54,017 bases of DNA from Fervidobacterium sp. (GCA_026419195.1 JANZZV010000013.1:1-54017), one strand, 5' to 3'; counted from the first letter of the stretch, positions 26,278-35,905 are shown. The notes: generated by a model not told the origin, from the letters alone. Made by a program: numbers and translations.

Positions 26278-27774
26278 TCACCATCTTGTTGTAATTTCTG
26301 TACTTGTTTCCGGTAAAATTTTATATTTATCCAGTATTTCTCTTACATCTTTTGTAACGTAAATTCGAATGATTTGGATGAGATTACTCTTCATAAAATT
26401 GTAAGCTGGAAAGAGCTTTACGTATTCTTCAAATGTCATCAACTGATTTTTTCTGAGAATGTATATGTTACTTTTTAAAAATTCCTCAGGATGTACTATA
26501 GTTAATTTGTACGGAGTATCGATTCTAAATATTTCGTCAAAGTTATTCATAAGATGCATGATAATCTTTTTATCCTCTTCATCCGCTACTTCAAATGCTC
26601 TTTCAAGTTTGAGTCTGATCTTTTGCAATAAATCACTTGCTATTCCTTGGCTAACCAACGAAGGATCAACACCTTCTATTGAAAATGGCGTCTCAAGCAC
26701 TACCTTCCAAAGATTTCTTCTTTTAAGTCTTTCAACAATCTCGTATGCCATTACAATATCAAGTTCAAGTGGTTGTAAATCAACTTCATATTTTAAAAGG
26801 CTCTCTTTGACATCTTCGCCCCCACCATATCGCTCGACAATTTCATAAAATTCGCGGATCACTTCGTTGATTACAGTTTGATCGGTTAAATCAAGGAACG
26901 TCTCAATATTCATTACTCTTTCATCAAGTCTCAAGGCTTTGTATGAAAGTTCCAATAGTTCTTGAATCATCATATCTGCTGCTCGTGACGTTTTGTGGAA
27001 ATAAACGTTTTTGTACATCATAAACCTACCAAAAAGTATGGTGTAAATCTCATCTACAACTTTTGAATCGTACGCTAAAAGTTCTCTTGCATCCTTCCTT
27101 ACAATCGTTGCATTTCGGATAAGTCTATCGATAGCTCCTGTTCCAAAACCCCTTGTTCCTGCGTAATAAGAATCTCTAAGTACAAAATCTAATCTGTCGG
27201 CGCCAAGTGGACCTTGTACAATTGCAAAATCGATAGTTCCAAATTTTTCACCTTCGTAAACTTTAATTATTTCTTCAATTAGCTGTTGAAAATTTTCTTC
27301 CATATTCTCAGATATTTGACCAAGCGTTATCTCAAGGTCTTCTACAACTGCTTTTTTTAACTTTGACGGGGCTTCTTCGTATCCTTTTAGAAGTTCCTTT
27401 GGAAGATAATTTCTCAACAATGTAAGTCTATATTCATCATGTCCATCGTTAAATCCAAGTTTTTTGTAAACAACATCATCAAATTGGTGACTGAATGGTC
27501 CGTGGCCTATATCATGCAACAAGCCAGCGAGCCTAAGTATTCTAACTTTGTCTGGAGCATCGTAAAGTTGTTCTGCATATATTCCGGAAAGGTGCATAAC
27601 ACCAAGTGAATGGGCAAATCTTGTGTGTGTTGCTCCAGGATATACATATTCGGCACCAGCTAACTGAGTCAAATATCTCAATCTCTGTATTGCCTTAGTA
27701 TCGATGGCTAAAATCTCAAGTGGATAAAGCATTATTTCGGAATAAATCGGATCTCTGGAAACTTTGTAATACAA
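26278..27774 (-). CDS. HD-domain phosphohydrolase (SAMHD1/dGTPase-like)
   Basis: 498 residues. The HD metal site is His55 (TRFAHSLG), His87-Asp88 (LLHDIGHGPFSH) and Asp193 (GADRLDFVLRD). The GPLGADRLDFVLRDSYYAGT segment and the overall order match the SAMHD1/YwfO group, which hydrolyse dNTPs to deoxynucleosides and triphosphate; the C-terminal ~220 residues are family-typical helical. TTG start with a near-perfect aaggaggtga site. It heads the minus-strand train and is transcribed away from the ABC importer. Confidence 0.88.
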   Translation of the reverse strand: MYYKVSRDPIYSEIMLYPLEILAIDTKAIQRLRYLTQLAGAEYVYPGATHTRFAHSLGVMHLSGIYAEQLYDAPDKVRILRLAGLLHDIGHGPFSHQFDDVVYKKLGFNDGHDEYRLTLLRNYLPKELLKGYEEAPSKLKKAVVEDLEITLGQISENMEENFQQLIEEIIKVYEGEKFGTIDFAIVQGPLGADRLDFVLRDSYYAGTRGFGTGAIDRLIRNATIVRKDARELLAYDSKVVDEIYTILFGRFMMYKNVYFHKTSRAADMMIQELLELSYKALRLDERVMNIETFLDLTDQTVINEVIREFYEIVERYGGGEDVKESLLKYEVDLQPLELDIVMAYEIVERLKRRNLWKVVLETPFSIEGVDPSLVSQGIASDLLQKIRLKLERAFEVADEEDKKIIMHLMNNFDEIFRIDTPYKLTIVHPEEFLKSNIYILRKNQLMTFEEYVKLFPAYNFMKSNLIQIIRIYVTKDVREILDKYKILPETSTEITTRW

Positions 27775-27794
27775 TCAAAATCACCTCCTTTTTT

Positions 27795-27824
27795 ATTTTA
27801 TCACAACATTCTTAATTTTTGCAA
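27795..27824 (-). promoter_or_regulatory. Candidate promoter of the minus-strand train
   Basis: TTGCAA, 18 bp, TAAAAT with a TGA extended -10. The transcript would start almost at the Shine-Dalgarno, leaving a very short leader, so this is tentative. Confidence 0.3.
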
Positions 27825-27868
27825 AGATATAATATTTAAGACAACTTCAAAATTAAATTTGCAATCTG

Positions 27869-27888
27869 ATACCAAAATGTTGTATAAT
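27869..27888 (+). promoter_or_regulatory. Candidate promoter of the family-5 ABC importer operon
   Basis: TTGCAA at 27869-27874 and TATAAT at 27883-27888 are the visible elements but are only 8 bp apart, so the TATAAT is probably used with a different, weak -35. The -10 is 42 bp before the Shine-Dalgarno. No copy of the TGGAAATGTTCCA repeat is found here. Confidence 0.4.
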
Positions 27889-27935
27889 ATAAATTAAACG
27901 ATGTACATCTACTCTACGAAAAGGAGGGGTCGGTT

Positions 27936-29756
27936 GTGAAAAGGGTTTTGGTGCTTTTTGCGGTTCTTCTTTCGTTTTCACTTTTTGCTGTCCAAGTCAA
28001 CTACGGTATATTCTCTGATCTTACAACAACAAACATTTGGAACTTACTTGGATCAGGGTCATCTGCTTGGAACTTTGTGGTCCAACTTTGGAAATATCCT
28101 TCACTACTTGGAATGAACAAAGAAGGACAACTAATACCATCAGCAGCTGCAGAAATACCAAAAATAGTTAAGGAAGGTAACATGTATACGGTAACAGTGA
28201 AACTAAGAAAAGACATGCGCTGGTCAAACGGTGCGCCATTTACAGCTGACGATGTTGTCTTTACGTATAGCACAGTCAAAGAGATGCAAATTCCCGGTGG
28301 TAACTGGGGTGGGGCTTACGAACCAGAGAAAGTCGAAAAGATTGACACATGGACAGTAAAGTTTTATTTCAAAGAAAAGAAAACGATGACAATTTATTAC
28401 GATACTCTTATGACAGCAATTGTGTGCAGTAACTATTGGAAACCAATAGTTGAAAAAGCAAAGAAGCAAAAAGATCCTGTGAAATGGTTGCTTTCTCAGG
28501 AAGTTATTGATCCTGGTATAGCAGCTCTCAATATTGGAAAGGTTGAAAAAGGTGCGTTTGTTCAGGTAGTTAAACAAATATCTGACGACAAATACTGGTC
28601 TTACGGTGAGAAGAACTTGTACTACAAAAATGGTGGTTTCTCAATAATCAATCCAAAAACAGGCTTTAAATGGTCAACAGACAATCCAAAGCCAGCTGGT
28701 GAAGTCGCACTTGAAGTTACAACAGGACCTTATGTAGATACGATTGTTTACAAAGTTTATGGAAACAAACAAGTTGCTATTCAGGCACTCATTGCCGGTG
28801 ATATTGACTACATTTACAACCCAGTTGGAATTACAGCGGGTGAAGCAGAACAACTTAGAGGACAAAAAGACATAAAGATAGTTTCGAATCCACAGCTCGG
28901 TTTCAGATATCTTGCGTTTAATATGAGAAAATTCCCAATGAACGTTAAAGAGTTCAGACAAGCACTTGCGGCACTAATCGATAGAGATTTCATATGTAAC
29001 CAAGTGTTACAAGGTAGAGCTATTCCTCTTGCTACACCTGTACCGCCCGCTAATACATTTTGGTTTAACTCTGCAGTTAAAACAATTGGTGAAGGACTCG
29101 GCATGGGTGAAAGATATCAACTTGCAGTTAGCTTGCTCAAAAAAGCTGGTTTCAAGTGGGATACGGAACCTGTTATAGATCCAAAAGATGCAAAGAACCC
29201 AGTTAAAACACCTGGTAGGGGCTTAAGAGGACCAGATGGTAAGCCAGTTCCTACGGTAACACTTCTTTCACCGGGCATGGATTACGATCCAATGAGAGCG
29301 CAAACAGCTATGTACATAGAACAATGGGCGAAGAATATTGGTATACCACTCAATCTGAAACTTACTGATTTCAATGAAATTGTTACAAAAGCATTTGACG
29401 ACGTAGACTTTGATATGTACATACTCGGTTGGGGTATTGGAAGAGTACCAACATACTTTAAATCGTTCTGGCACAGCTCGCAGATGGCTCCAGATGGTTT
29501 CAACACACCTGGTTACAAGAACCCAGAATTTGATGCTCTTGTTGAAGAATTTGAATATGCAGACACATTTGAGCAAGCAAGAAAGGCAATATTTGAAGCT
29601 CAAAAAATCCTTGCGGAGGATTTGCCATACATAATTCTTTACACAAACCCAATGATAGAAGCTTACAGAACATCTATTAGATTCCCATTTGATAACATGC
29701 TGGATGGTATACAAGGTTACTACGGATTCCCAGAAGGTGTAAGAAAGGTTCAATAA
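27936..29756 (+). CDS. Family-5 extracellular solute-binding protein (oligopeptide/oligosaccharide type)
   Basis: 606 residues with a signal peptide (VLVLFAVLLSFSLFA, cleavage about residue 18) and no lipobox. The family-5 fold is shown by LRKDMRWSNGAPFTADDVVFTY, GPYVDT, FRQALAALIDRDFI and DMYILGWGIGRVPTYFKSFWHS. Family-5 proteins usually bind peptides, but several T. maritima members bind beta- or manno-oligosaccharides. Next to an amylase locus, an oligosaccharide ligand is plausible here; that is inference. GTG start after aaggagggg. It is followed by an mRNA hairpin before the permease genes. Confidence 0.9.
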   Translation: MKRVLVLFAVLLSFSLFAVQVNYGIFSDLTTTNIWNLLGSGSSAWNFVVQLWKYPSLLGMNKEGQLIPSAAAEIPKIVKEGNMYTVTVKLRKDMRWSNGAPFTADDVVFTYSTVKEMQIPGGNWGGAYEPEKVEKIDTWTVKFYFKEKKTMTIYYDTLMTAIVCSNYWKPIVEKAKKQKDPVKWLLSQEVIDPGIAALNIGKVEKGAFVQVVKQISDDKYWSYGEKNLYYKNGGFSIINPKTGFKWSTDNPKPAGEVALEVTTGPYVDTIVYKVYGNKQVAIQALIAGDIDYIYNPVGITAGEAEQLRGQKDIKIVSNPQLGFRYLAFNMRKFPMNVKEFRQALAALIDRDFICNQVLQGRAIPLATPVPPANTFWFNSAVKTIGEGLGMGERYQLAVSLLKKAGFKWDTEPVIDPKDAKNPVKTPGRGLRGPDGKPVPTVTLLSPGMDYDPMRAQTAMYIEQWAKNIGIPLNLKLTDFNEIVTKAFDDVDFDMYILGWGIGRVPTYFKSFWHSSQMAPDGFNTPGYKNPEFDALVEEFEYADTFEQARKAIFEAQKILAEDLPYIILYTNPMIEAYRTSIRFPFDNMLDGIQGYYGFPEGVRKVQ

Positions 29757-29781
29757 TAATTTACACTAAATTTATAATCCG

Positions 29782-29803
29782 AATCCCCCCGCAAGGGGGG
29801 ATT
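29782..29803 (+). other. Intercistronic GNRA-tetraloop hairpin downstream of the binding protein
   Basis: aatcccccc-gcaa-ggggggatt: a 9-bp stem closed by a GCAA tetraloop, with no T-run after it. It likely protects the binding-protein mRNA 3' end so that it is made in excess over the permeases. Confidence 0.65.
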
Positions 29804-29869
29804 GTATATACTCAGCTTACGGAATTCTTTTGTGGTGCAACTTGCAACTTTAACAAGGGAGAGGTGAAG

Positions 29870-31252
29870 ATGACAAAACAAGTACTATTAGTTATTTTTG
29901 GAATAATCCTGCCATTGATAGGTGTGTTTTATTCGCTTAAAAAGGGTAAAAAACCCATCAACTACATATTCCTTGGAATTTCACTTGCATTGTATTACGG
30001 CGCATTATTCAACATAAAATATCTGTACTTATTTAGTCCCAGATTCAATTTTATCGTTGCACCAATTGTATATTTTTACGGTTTCGATTTACCAGGCTTG
30101 GCAAAATTTATCAGGAATCGTATTGCCCAAATTGTGCTTTTACTCGTTATATATGTGACGGTTGTGTTTTTCATCTTTCTTGCGATGCCAGGTGATTATA
30201 CAACAAAGTTTTTGGACCCAAAATTGATGAGAAATCCAGAAATGTATGAAAGGATTAAGCAACTTTTCGGAGTGGAAGACCCGTGGTATGTTAAGTATTA
30301 TAAGCATATGAAAAACTTTTTCAATCTTGAGATGGGTATATCATTTAGTGAATATCCAAAGAGAGTTGAAGAAATAATCGCAGAGCGACTACCAAGGACT
30401 TTATTTTTGTTTCTCGCAAGCTCAGTTTTGTCTTTTCTACTTGGATTCGATCTTGGGAAAAGAATTGCATGGAAACGTGGAGGAATAACAGACAAAGCAG
30501 CAACATTCGTTGGTATCGTTTTTTGGACAATATTTACCCCGTTTTACATGCTTATAATAATATGGTTATTCGCAGTTACATTACGTTGGTTCCCACTCTC
30601 TGGATTTGTAACTCCTGCCAAGTGGTTTAACGCACCATTCAGCGCTCAGGATGTATTCATAAGACTTCTTTGGACTGAGTTATTTTTGCTTGTAGCTTGG
30701 ATCGTTGGAATATTTATTGCCTCAAGATTAAGGACTATAAGTTCAAAAAAGTTGGCAATTTGGTTCTCAGTAATAGTAGGATTTATCATGACTATGATAT
30801 ATTGGATGACGAACGGAATGGGAACATATGCTTTAGACATAATTTATCATCTTGCGCTCCCAGTTATAGCACTTGTTACACTACATTTTGCCGGTGACAT
30901 GCTCGTTATGAGAGATACAATGCTTGAAGTTATAAAAGAAGATTACATTACAACAGCACGTGCCAAAGGATTACCAGATAAGGTAATCCGTGATAAACAT
31001 GCAGCAAGAACAGCCCTCTTACCACTTATGACAAGTTTTGTTATTGGGTTAGCTTCAACAGTAAGTGGTGGGGTTATAACGGAGACAATGTTTTCTTGGA
31101 AAGGTATGGGGCTTACATTACTTGAAGCAACAACAGCGCAAGATACGCCTCTTGCCATTGGATGTCTTGTGTTTACCGGTGTACTTGTATTGTTTGCACA
31201 CTTGGTTGCAGACATACTTTACGCATTATTAGATCCGAGAATTAGATATTAA
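29870..31252 (+). CDS. ABC importer permease, DppB/OppB family
   Basis: 460 residues, longer than the usual ~310-330: extra hydrophobic segments at the N-terminus (about 3-20, 27-45, 55-72) precede the family core beginning RNRIAQIVLLLVIYV. It has the EAA loop DYITTARAKGLPDKVI that docks to the ATPase, and ends DILYALLDPRIRY as usual. It pairs with the DppC-type permease. I chose the ATG at 29870 because gggagaggtga lies directly upstream; GTG 29864 is inside that site. Confidence 0.9.
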   Translation: MTKQVLLVIFGIILPLIGVFYSLKKGKKPINYIFLGISLALYYGALFNIKYLYLFSPRFNFIVAPIVYFYGFDLPGLAKFIRNRIAQIVLLLVIYVTVVFFIFLAMPGDYTTKFLDPKLMRNPEMYERIKQLFGVEDPWYVKYYKHMKNFFNLEMGISFSEYPKRVEEIIAERLPRTLFLFLASSVLSFLLGFDLGKRIAWKRGGITDKAATFVGIVFWTIFTPFYMLIIIWLFAVTLRWFPLSGFVTPAKWFNAPFSAQDVFIRLLWTELFLLVAWIVGIFIASRLRTISSKKLAIWFSVIVGFIMTMIYWMTNGMGTYALDIIYHLALPVIALVTLHFAGDMLVMRDTMLEVIKEDYITTARAKGLPDKVIRDKHAARTALLPLMTSFVIGLASTVSGGVITETMFSWKGMGLTLLEATTAQDTPLAIGCLVFTGVLVLFAHLVADILYALLDPRIRY

Positions 31253-31277
31253 GTGTGTCAAAAGAGGTGAATGTGAA

Positions 31278-33749
31278 ATGGCAAACGAAATTAGGAAAAG
31301 AGAATCAATTGCTAAAATAAAATTCAAACTTTTCATTAAGAATTTCAAAAAGAACTGGGCGCTTTTCAAAGAAAGTAAAATGGGAATGTTTGGATTGTGG
31401 GTGATAATTGCATTTGGAATTTTTGGTGCCCTTTCACCTATTGTACTAAGCTTTCTTGATCCAAGTATATATGATCCAGTAGTTGGTTTAGATTCACGAA
31501 TATTGTCTTCAAAATACATAACAGATTATCTTTCTACACAAAACCTTGTAAAAGGTATTGAAATCCCTGCGGCACAACAATGGGTTTACTCATTTATGGA
31601 CAAGGGTGAAACATTCAAATCATCGATGGAAAACTTAGTGAGAAATTCACAGTATGAGATAATGACAACGTATGCACCAGATAGCTTTAGACACTTTCTT
31701 GATACTATAGCAGATAGTTATATACCTGCAAAAGAAAGACTATATTTCCAAACGAGCATTTCTGAACTTGTTGATAAAGGGATTATAAAGTTTTCCGCTA
31801 TATCTTCGGTAAAAGATATTGGAAATAGGGACAAATTTTCATTCCAAGATTTCTCCGAGTTACTTCAGAAGGTTGACCACAAAACACTGGCTATTGCACT
31901 TTCACCTTACGCAGATTCAGATGAAGTTTCTCGCGCAATGCTTTGGTTTAGAAGTTTGAATAGAGAAAAGCAAGAAGTTGTGGAAGAATTTAACTCATTG
32001 ATTACTCAAACGCACTCCGAAGATCAAATTAAATCTGCTCAGGAAAAGGTATTGGAAGTTGCAAAAAGTGTTGCCGATGTAAGTACCACAGGACAACTCT
32101 ATGTTCAATCAGACGCACAGTTGTCCGAAGTTATTCAAAATGATACTGTAGCTATAGAATCACTAGTCTTTGCTGCCGCATACAGTATTATACCTGACTT
32201 GATTGTTTTATCAAAAGAAAACAATTCAATTGAGCAAGAAATAAAAAAAGGGAAATTTGCTCCGCTATTTGAAATCGCAAAATCGAAGCTTTCTGATTTG
32301 TCGAAAAAAGAAATTTACGAACCTGCCTTGACAAAAGCTAAAAAGACGGTAAGTAATCTGGAAAAAGAAATGCAAGATTTAGGATTATCAGTGTTACATA
32401 CAGATACCGAGCGTTTCTTAGAGTTGTACGCTGGTATGGAATTAGCAAAAGTTTCTGTTGACATTCGTCCAGAACTTAGAGCCAAACTGGAAAATCAGAT
32501 ATCCAGATACTCCAAAACAGTCAGGCAAGGATATATTTACGAATTGAACAATATATTCATCAAAATCGCTACTGCAAGATCATTTATGGCTTCATTACTT
32601 AATAATGAAAACATACCGGAAAGTTATGAGTCCCTTGGCAGCCAAGTTATAAAGGTTTTATCAGAACCTATAGCATCACTTATTGCCTATGCTTTTCAGG
32701 GTACTAATAAACTTGATAAAGTAATTTCAAATATAGAAAATTCACAGCTTGATGACTTTAAACGTATTGATATAGTTGAAAAATTGAAATCCGCCAAAGA
32801 ACCTGTAGAAGCGGTTAGATTTTTAATCAACGAAGCTGAAATGAATGAAAACATATATCTCAGAATGGTTAATGAGCACAAGCAATATCTTGAAGATCCT
32901 TCAGAATGGTCAAATATGGAAAATATAAGAAAAATTGAAAAACCACAAAAAACTGCTTGGTCAAAGGATTTTGCCGAGAAAAAGCTTGTAGAGATATTCA
33001 ACGTGCTTTCTCTTACTAACAAAATTGGTGTTGGTCATCCACTACCACCAAGTAGATGGCATTGGCTTGGTACAGATCCTGTTGGTAGAGATATACTTAT
33101 CCAGCTTATGGTTAGTACTCCTAGTGAATTTGTACTCGGTGTGCTTGCAGCACTTATTACAGTTGTAATAGGTACTATAATAGGTACAGCGGCTGCTTAT
33201 TACGGCGGATTAGTTGATGTAATATTCATGCGTATAGCCGATCTTATGATGCTATTTCCATCCATAGCATTTCTCATTGTTCTTTCAGGTTTTATGACGA
33301 TGAACCTTTTCAAATTGGCTTTAATTCTTGGGTTACTTGGTGGTTTCGGTGGCATAACACTTGTTTTAAAAGCACAAGCGTTAACAATTAAGGTGAAGCC
33401 TTACATCGATGCAGCAAGGGTTTCAGGTGGTAGCCATGGATACATAATATTCAATCATATCATTCCAAATGTAATGCCCCTTTCGTTCCTTTACATGATG
33501 TTTAATGTAACTGGAGCCGTTTTTTCAGAGGCTGTATTGAGCTTTTTTGGCTTGATGAAAGTTAGGATGTCTTGGGGATTGATGATAAACACAGTATGGA
33601 GTTCCGGTTATCTTGGCTCTGGAAATATAGGTTCTTACTGGTGGATGTGGGTACCAGCAGGTGGTGCTATAACATTGCTGTGTGCTGCCTTCTATTTCCT
33701 TGGACGTGGTCTTGAAGAAATCGTTAACCCAAGACTCAGAAAGAGGTGA
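31278..33749 (+). CDS. ABC importer permease, DppC family, with ~530-residue extracytoplasmic insertion
   Basis: 823 residues against a normal ~280-350. The first membrane helix is at ~36-60 (GMFGLWVIIAFGIFGALSPIV) after the usual basic cytoplasmic start. The rest of the normal permease, from HWLGTDPVGRD at ~595, is intact: membrane helices, the EAA loop YIDAARVSGGS and a C-terminal RGLEEIVNPRLRKR. Between these, residues ~61-590 form a hydrophilic, mostly helical domain on the outer face, with no motif I recognise. It could contact the binding protein or the cell wall. The frame is uninterrupted and codon use is as in neighbours, so it is not a frameshift artefact. Confidence 0.88.
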   Translation: MANEIRKRESIAKIKFKLFIKNFKKNWALFKESKMGMFGLWVIIAFGIFGALSPIVLSFLDPSIYDPVVGLDSRILSSKYITDYLSTQNLVKGIEIPAAQQWVYSFMDKGETFKSSMENLVRNSQYEIMTTYAPDSFRHFLDTIADSYIPAKERLYFQTSISELVDKGIIKFSAISSVKDIGNRDKFSFQDFSELLQKVDHKTLAIALSPYADSDEVSRAMLWFRSLNREKQEVVEEFNSLITQTHSEDQIKSAQEKVLEVAKSVADVSTTGQLYVQSDAQLSEVIQNDTVAIESLVFAAAYSIIPDLIVLSKENNSIEQEIKKGKFAPLFEIAKSKLSDLSKKEIYEPALTKAKKTVSNLEKEMQDLGLSVLHTDTERFLELYAGMELAKVSVDIRPELRAKLENQISRYSKTVRQGYIYELNNIFIKIATARSFMASLLNNENIPESYESLGSQVIKVLSEPIASLIAYAFQGTNKLDKVISNIENSQLDDFKRIDIVEKLKSAKEPVEAVRFLINEAEMNENIYLRMVNEHKQYLEDPSEWSNMENIRKIEKPQKTAWSKDFAEKKLVEIFNVLSLTNKIGVGHPLPPSRWHWLGTDPVGRDILIQLMVSTPSEFVLGVLAALITVVIGTIIGTAAAYYGGLVDVIFMRIADLMMLFPSIAFLIVLSGFMTMNLFKLALILGLLGGFGGITLVLKAQALTIKVKPYIDAARVSGGSHGYIIFNHIIPNVMPLSFLYMMFNVTGAVFSEAVLSFFGLMKVRMSWGLMINTVWSSGYLGSGNIGSYWWMWVPAGGAITLLCAAFYFLGRGLEEIVNPRLRKR

Positions 33750-33754
33750 TAAAT

Positions 33755-34756
33755 ATGGCAATTTTAAAAGTCGAGAATTTGAAAATGCATTATAAAACAA
33801 AAAAAGGTTATGTTAAAGCAGTTGATGGTATATCGTTTGAGTTAGAAGCTGGGGAAAGCCTTGGAATAGTTGGTGAATCTGGTTGCGGTAAGACATCTGT
33901 GTCTATGACTTTACTGAGAATTCTTCCGGAAAATGCTCGCTTTATGGGTGGACATGTCTGGTTTAACGATGATGGTAATATGATAGATTTAGTTTCTTTG
34001 TCAGAAGAACAAATGCGGCACTATCGTTGGAAAGGAATATCCATGGTATTTCAGGCTGCCATGAATTCACTCAACCCTGTCTACAGGGTAGGAGATCAGA
34101 TAGTTGAAGCTATACTTAATCATTATCCTGAGACCCCTATTGATGAAGCAAAATCAAAGGTTGCAAAGCTTTTTGAGCTTGTAACACTCGATCCAAAACG
34201 CATGGATCAATATCCGCACCAGTATAGTGGTGGGATGAAACAGCGTGCAGTAATTGCGTTATCGCTTGCCTGTGATCCAAAAGTCATAATAGCTGATGAA
34301 CCAACCACAGCACTTGATGTTATTGTGCAAGACAAAATATTACGTGAAATGAAAAAAATACAAAAAGAATTAAATATGGCAATGATATATATATCACATG
34401 ATATAGCTGTCATAGCGGAAGTTAGTGATAAAATAGCTGTTATGTACGCTGGAAAGTTTGTTGAACAGGCTGATGCTACAACGGTTTTCAAGCGTCCCAT
34501 GCATCCATACACGTTCTTACTTATGAATGCATTCCCAAGTCATGTTGGTGAGAAGAAAAAACTCTTTACGATACCAGGAGAACCACCTGATCTACTCAAC
34601 CCACCAACTGGTTGTAGATTTGCACCACGTTGCCCTTGGGCAACCGATAAATGCAGAACAGATGAACCAGAATACAAAGAAATAGAAAAAGGACATTTTC
34701 TTGCTTGCTGGCATCCATTGACGGAAGAGGTGAGGCAAAATGAGTTCAGAAAATAA
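33755..34756 (+). CDS. ABC importer ATPase, DppD/OppD family
   Basis: 333 residues. Walker A GESGCGKT at ~36-43, signature YSGGMKQR, Walker B VIIADEPTT and the H-loop SHD are complete. The C-terminal oligopeptide-transport domain has the Cys pattern CRFAPRCPWATDKC with a later ACWHP, which in this family can hold an iron-sulfur cluster. ATG 33755 is chosen over GTG 33746, which lies in the aagaggtga site. It is followed by the DppF-type ATPase with a 17-bp overlap. Confidence 0.93.
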   Translation: MAILKVENLKMHYKTKKGYVKAVDGISFELEAGESLGIVGESGCGKTSVSMTLLRILPENARFMGGHVWFNDDGNMIDLVSLSEEQMRHYRWKGISMVFQAAMNSLNPVYRVGDQIVEAILNHYPETPIDEAKSKVAKLFELVTLDPKRMDQYPHQYSGGMKQRAVIALSLACDPKVIIADEPTTALDVIVQDKILREMKKIQKELNMAMIYISHDIAVIAEVSDKIAVMYAGKFVEQADATTVFKRPMHPYTFLLMNAFPSHVGEKKKLFTIPGEPPDLLNPPTGCRFAPRCPWATDKCRTDEPEYKEIEKGHFLACWHPLTEEVRQNEFRK

Positions 34757-35732
34757 AGTGTTACTTGTGGTAAAAAATCTGAAAAAATTTTTTCCAGCAG
34801 AACGTGCTTTATTCTCAAGGGCAAAGCACTTTGTTCATGCGGTAGATGACGTGTCATTTGAAATAAAACAAGGTGAATCACTTGGCTTGGTTGGTGAATC
34901 AGGATGTGGCAAGACAACAACTGGTAGGATGGTAGTGAGACTTGAGTCACCCACAGACGGGACTATAGAAGTTTTGGGAAAATCGGTGGAAGATTACGAC
35001 AGGATGGAGTATCATTCTATGGTACAAATGATATTCCAAGATCCGTATGAGTCATTGAATCCAAGAATGACTATATTTGATATAATTGCAGAACCTTTGA
35101 ACATACACAATGTTGGAACACTTGAAGAAAGGGAAGAAAAAGTTGCACAGTTATTACAAGAAGTTGGATTAACACCTCCTGATAGCTTTCTTTGGAGATA
35201 CCCACATGAACTGTCCGGTGGACAGAGACAGAGAGTAGCAATTGCAAGAGCACTTATACTTAACCCGAAATTAATAGTTGCAGACGAACCTACTTCAATG
35301 CTAGATGTTTCTGTTAGAACAGGTGTTATGCACTTGATGATGGAATTGCAAAAAAACCACGGGATGAGTTATTTGTACATAACTCATGACTTAGCAGTAG
35401 CAAGGTATATGGTAAATAGAATTGCTGTCATGTATCTTGGAAAAATTGTGGAATTGGCGGAAACAGAAGAATTATTACATCATCCAATGCATCCATACAC
35501 AAGAGCTTTGATGGATGCCGTACCTGTCCCAGATCCAGACTACAAACGTTCAGAACCAAACATAATCGGAAACATAAGTGTACCAATCGACCCACCACCT
35601 ATATGTAGATTTTACGACAGATGCCCCTTCAAGGAAGAAAAGTGTAAAATAAATCCACACCCAGAACTTAAAGAAGTTAGTTCTGGACACTTTGTAGCGT
35701 GTTATCCCGTGCAGGAAGGAAAAATCAAATAA
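34740..35732 (+). CDS. ABC importer ATPase, DppF/OppF family
   Basis: 330 residues with Walker A GESGCGKT, Q-loop FQDPYESLNPR, signature LSGGQRQR, Walker B LIVADEPTS and H-loop THD. C-terminal Cys cluster CRFYDRCPF..EKC and VACYP as in OppF. The start overlaps the previous ATPase gene. It is the last gene of the importer operon before the terminator. Both ATPases should form the heterodimer that powers the two permeases. Confidence 0.93.
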   Translation: MSSENKVLLVVKNLKKFFPAERALFSRAKHFVHAVDDVSFEIKQGESLGLVGESGCGKTTTGRMVVRLESPTDGTIEVLGKSVEDYDRMEYHSMVQMIFQDPYESLNPRMTIFDIIAEPLNIHNVGTLEEREEKVAQLLQEVGLTPPDSFLWRYPHELSGGQRQRVAIARALILNPKLIVADEPTSMLDVSVRTGVMHLMMELQKNHGMSYLYITHDLAVARYMVNRIAVMYLGKIVELAETEELLHHPMHPYTRALMDAVPVPDPDYKRSEPNIIGNISVPIDPPPICRFYDRCPFKEEKCKINPHPELKEVSSGHFVACYPVQEGKIK

Positions 35733-35751
35733 AAAACATGATTGTATTTTA

Positions 35752-35790
35752 AACCAAACCGCTTGCAATTTGCAGGCGGTTTGATTTTTT
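35752..35790 (+). terminator. Terminator of the importer operon
   Basis: caaaccgc and gcggtttg (35755-35762 and 35776-35783) form the stem, followed by A and T6. It separates importer and amylase transcripts. Confidence 0.8.
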
Positions 35791-35813
35791 GTTATTGCTA
35801 CATTTCTTGATTT

Positions 35814-35862
35814 TGGAAATGTTCCAAATGAGACTTTTTCAAGTATTTGCATTGATTATAAT
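35814..35862 (+). promoter_or_regulatory. Amylase promoter with inverted-repeat operator
   Basis: The near-palindrome TGGAAATGTTCCA (35814-35826) lies exactly 30 bp before TATAAT (35857-35862). The -35 region is poor. The same site, reverse-complemented and at the same spacing, stands before the DOMON lipoprotein gene at 37862. This fits an activator site centred near -49. Confidence 0.6.
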
Positions 35863-35905
35863 TCATAAAGTGAGCTAAAATATAATTGAAAAGGAGGTAG
35901 TATAT

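Noticed and set aside
27869-27888. TTGCAA/TATAAT as a complete importer promoter
   Set aside because: The two hexamers are only 8 bp apart, so TTGCAA cannot be its -35; only the -10 is kept as a tentative element.
28001-29753. Long antisense frames across the family-5 binding-protein gene
   Set aside because: They mirror the codon structure of a well-supported gene, have no ribosome binding site and no recognisable product.
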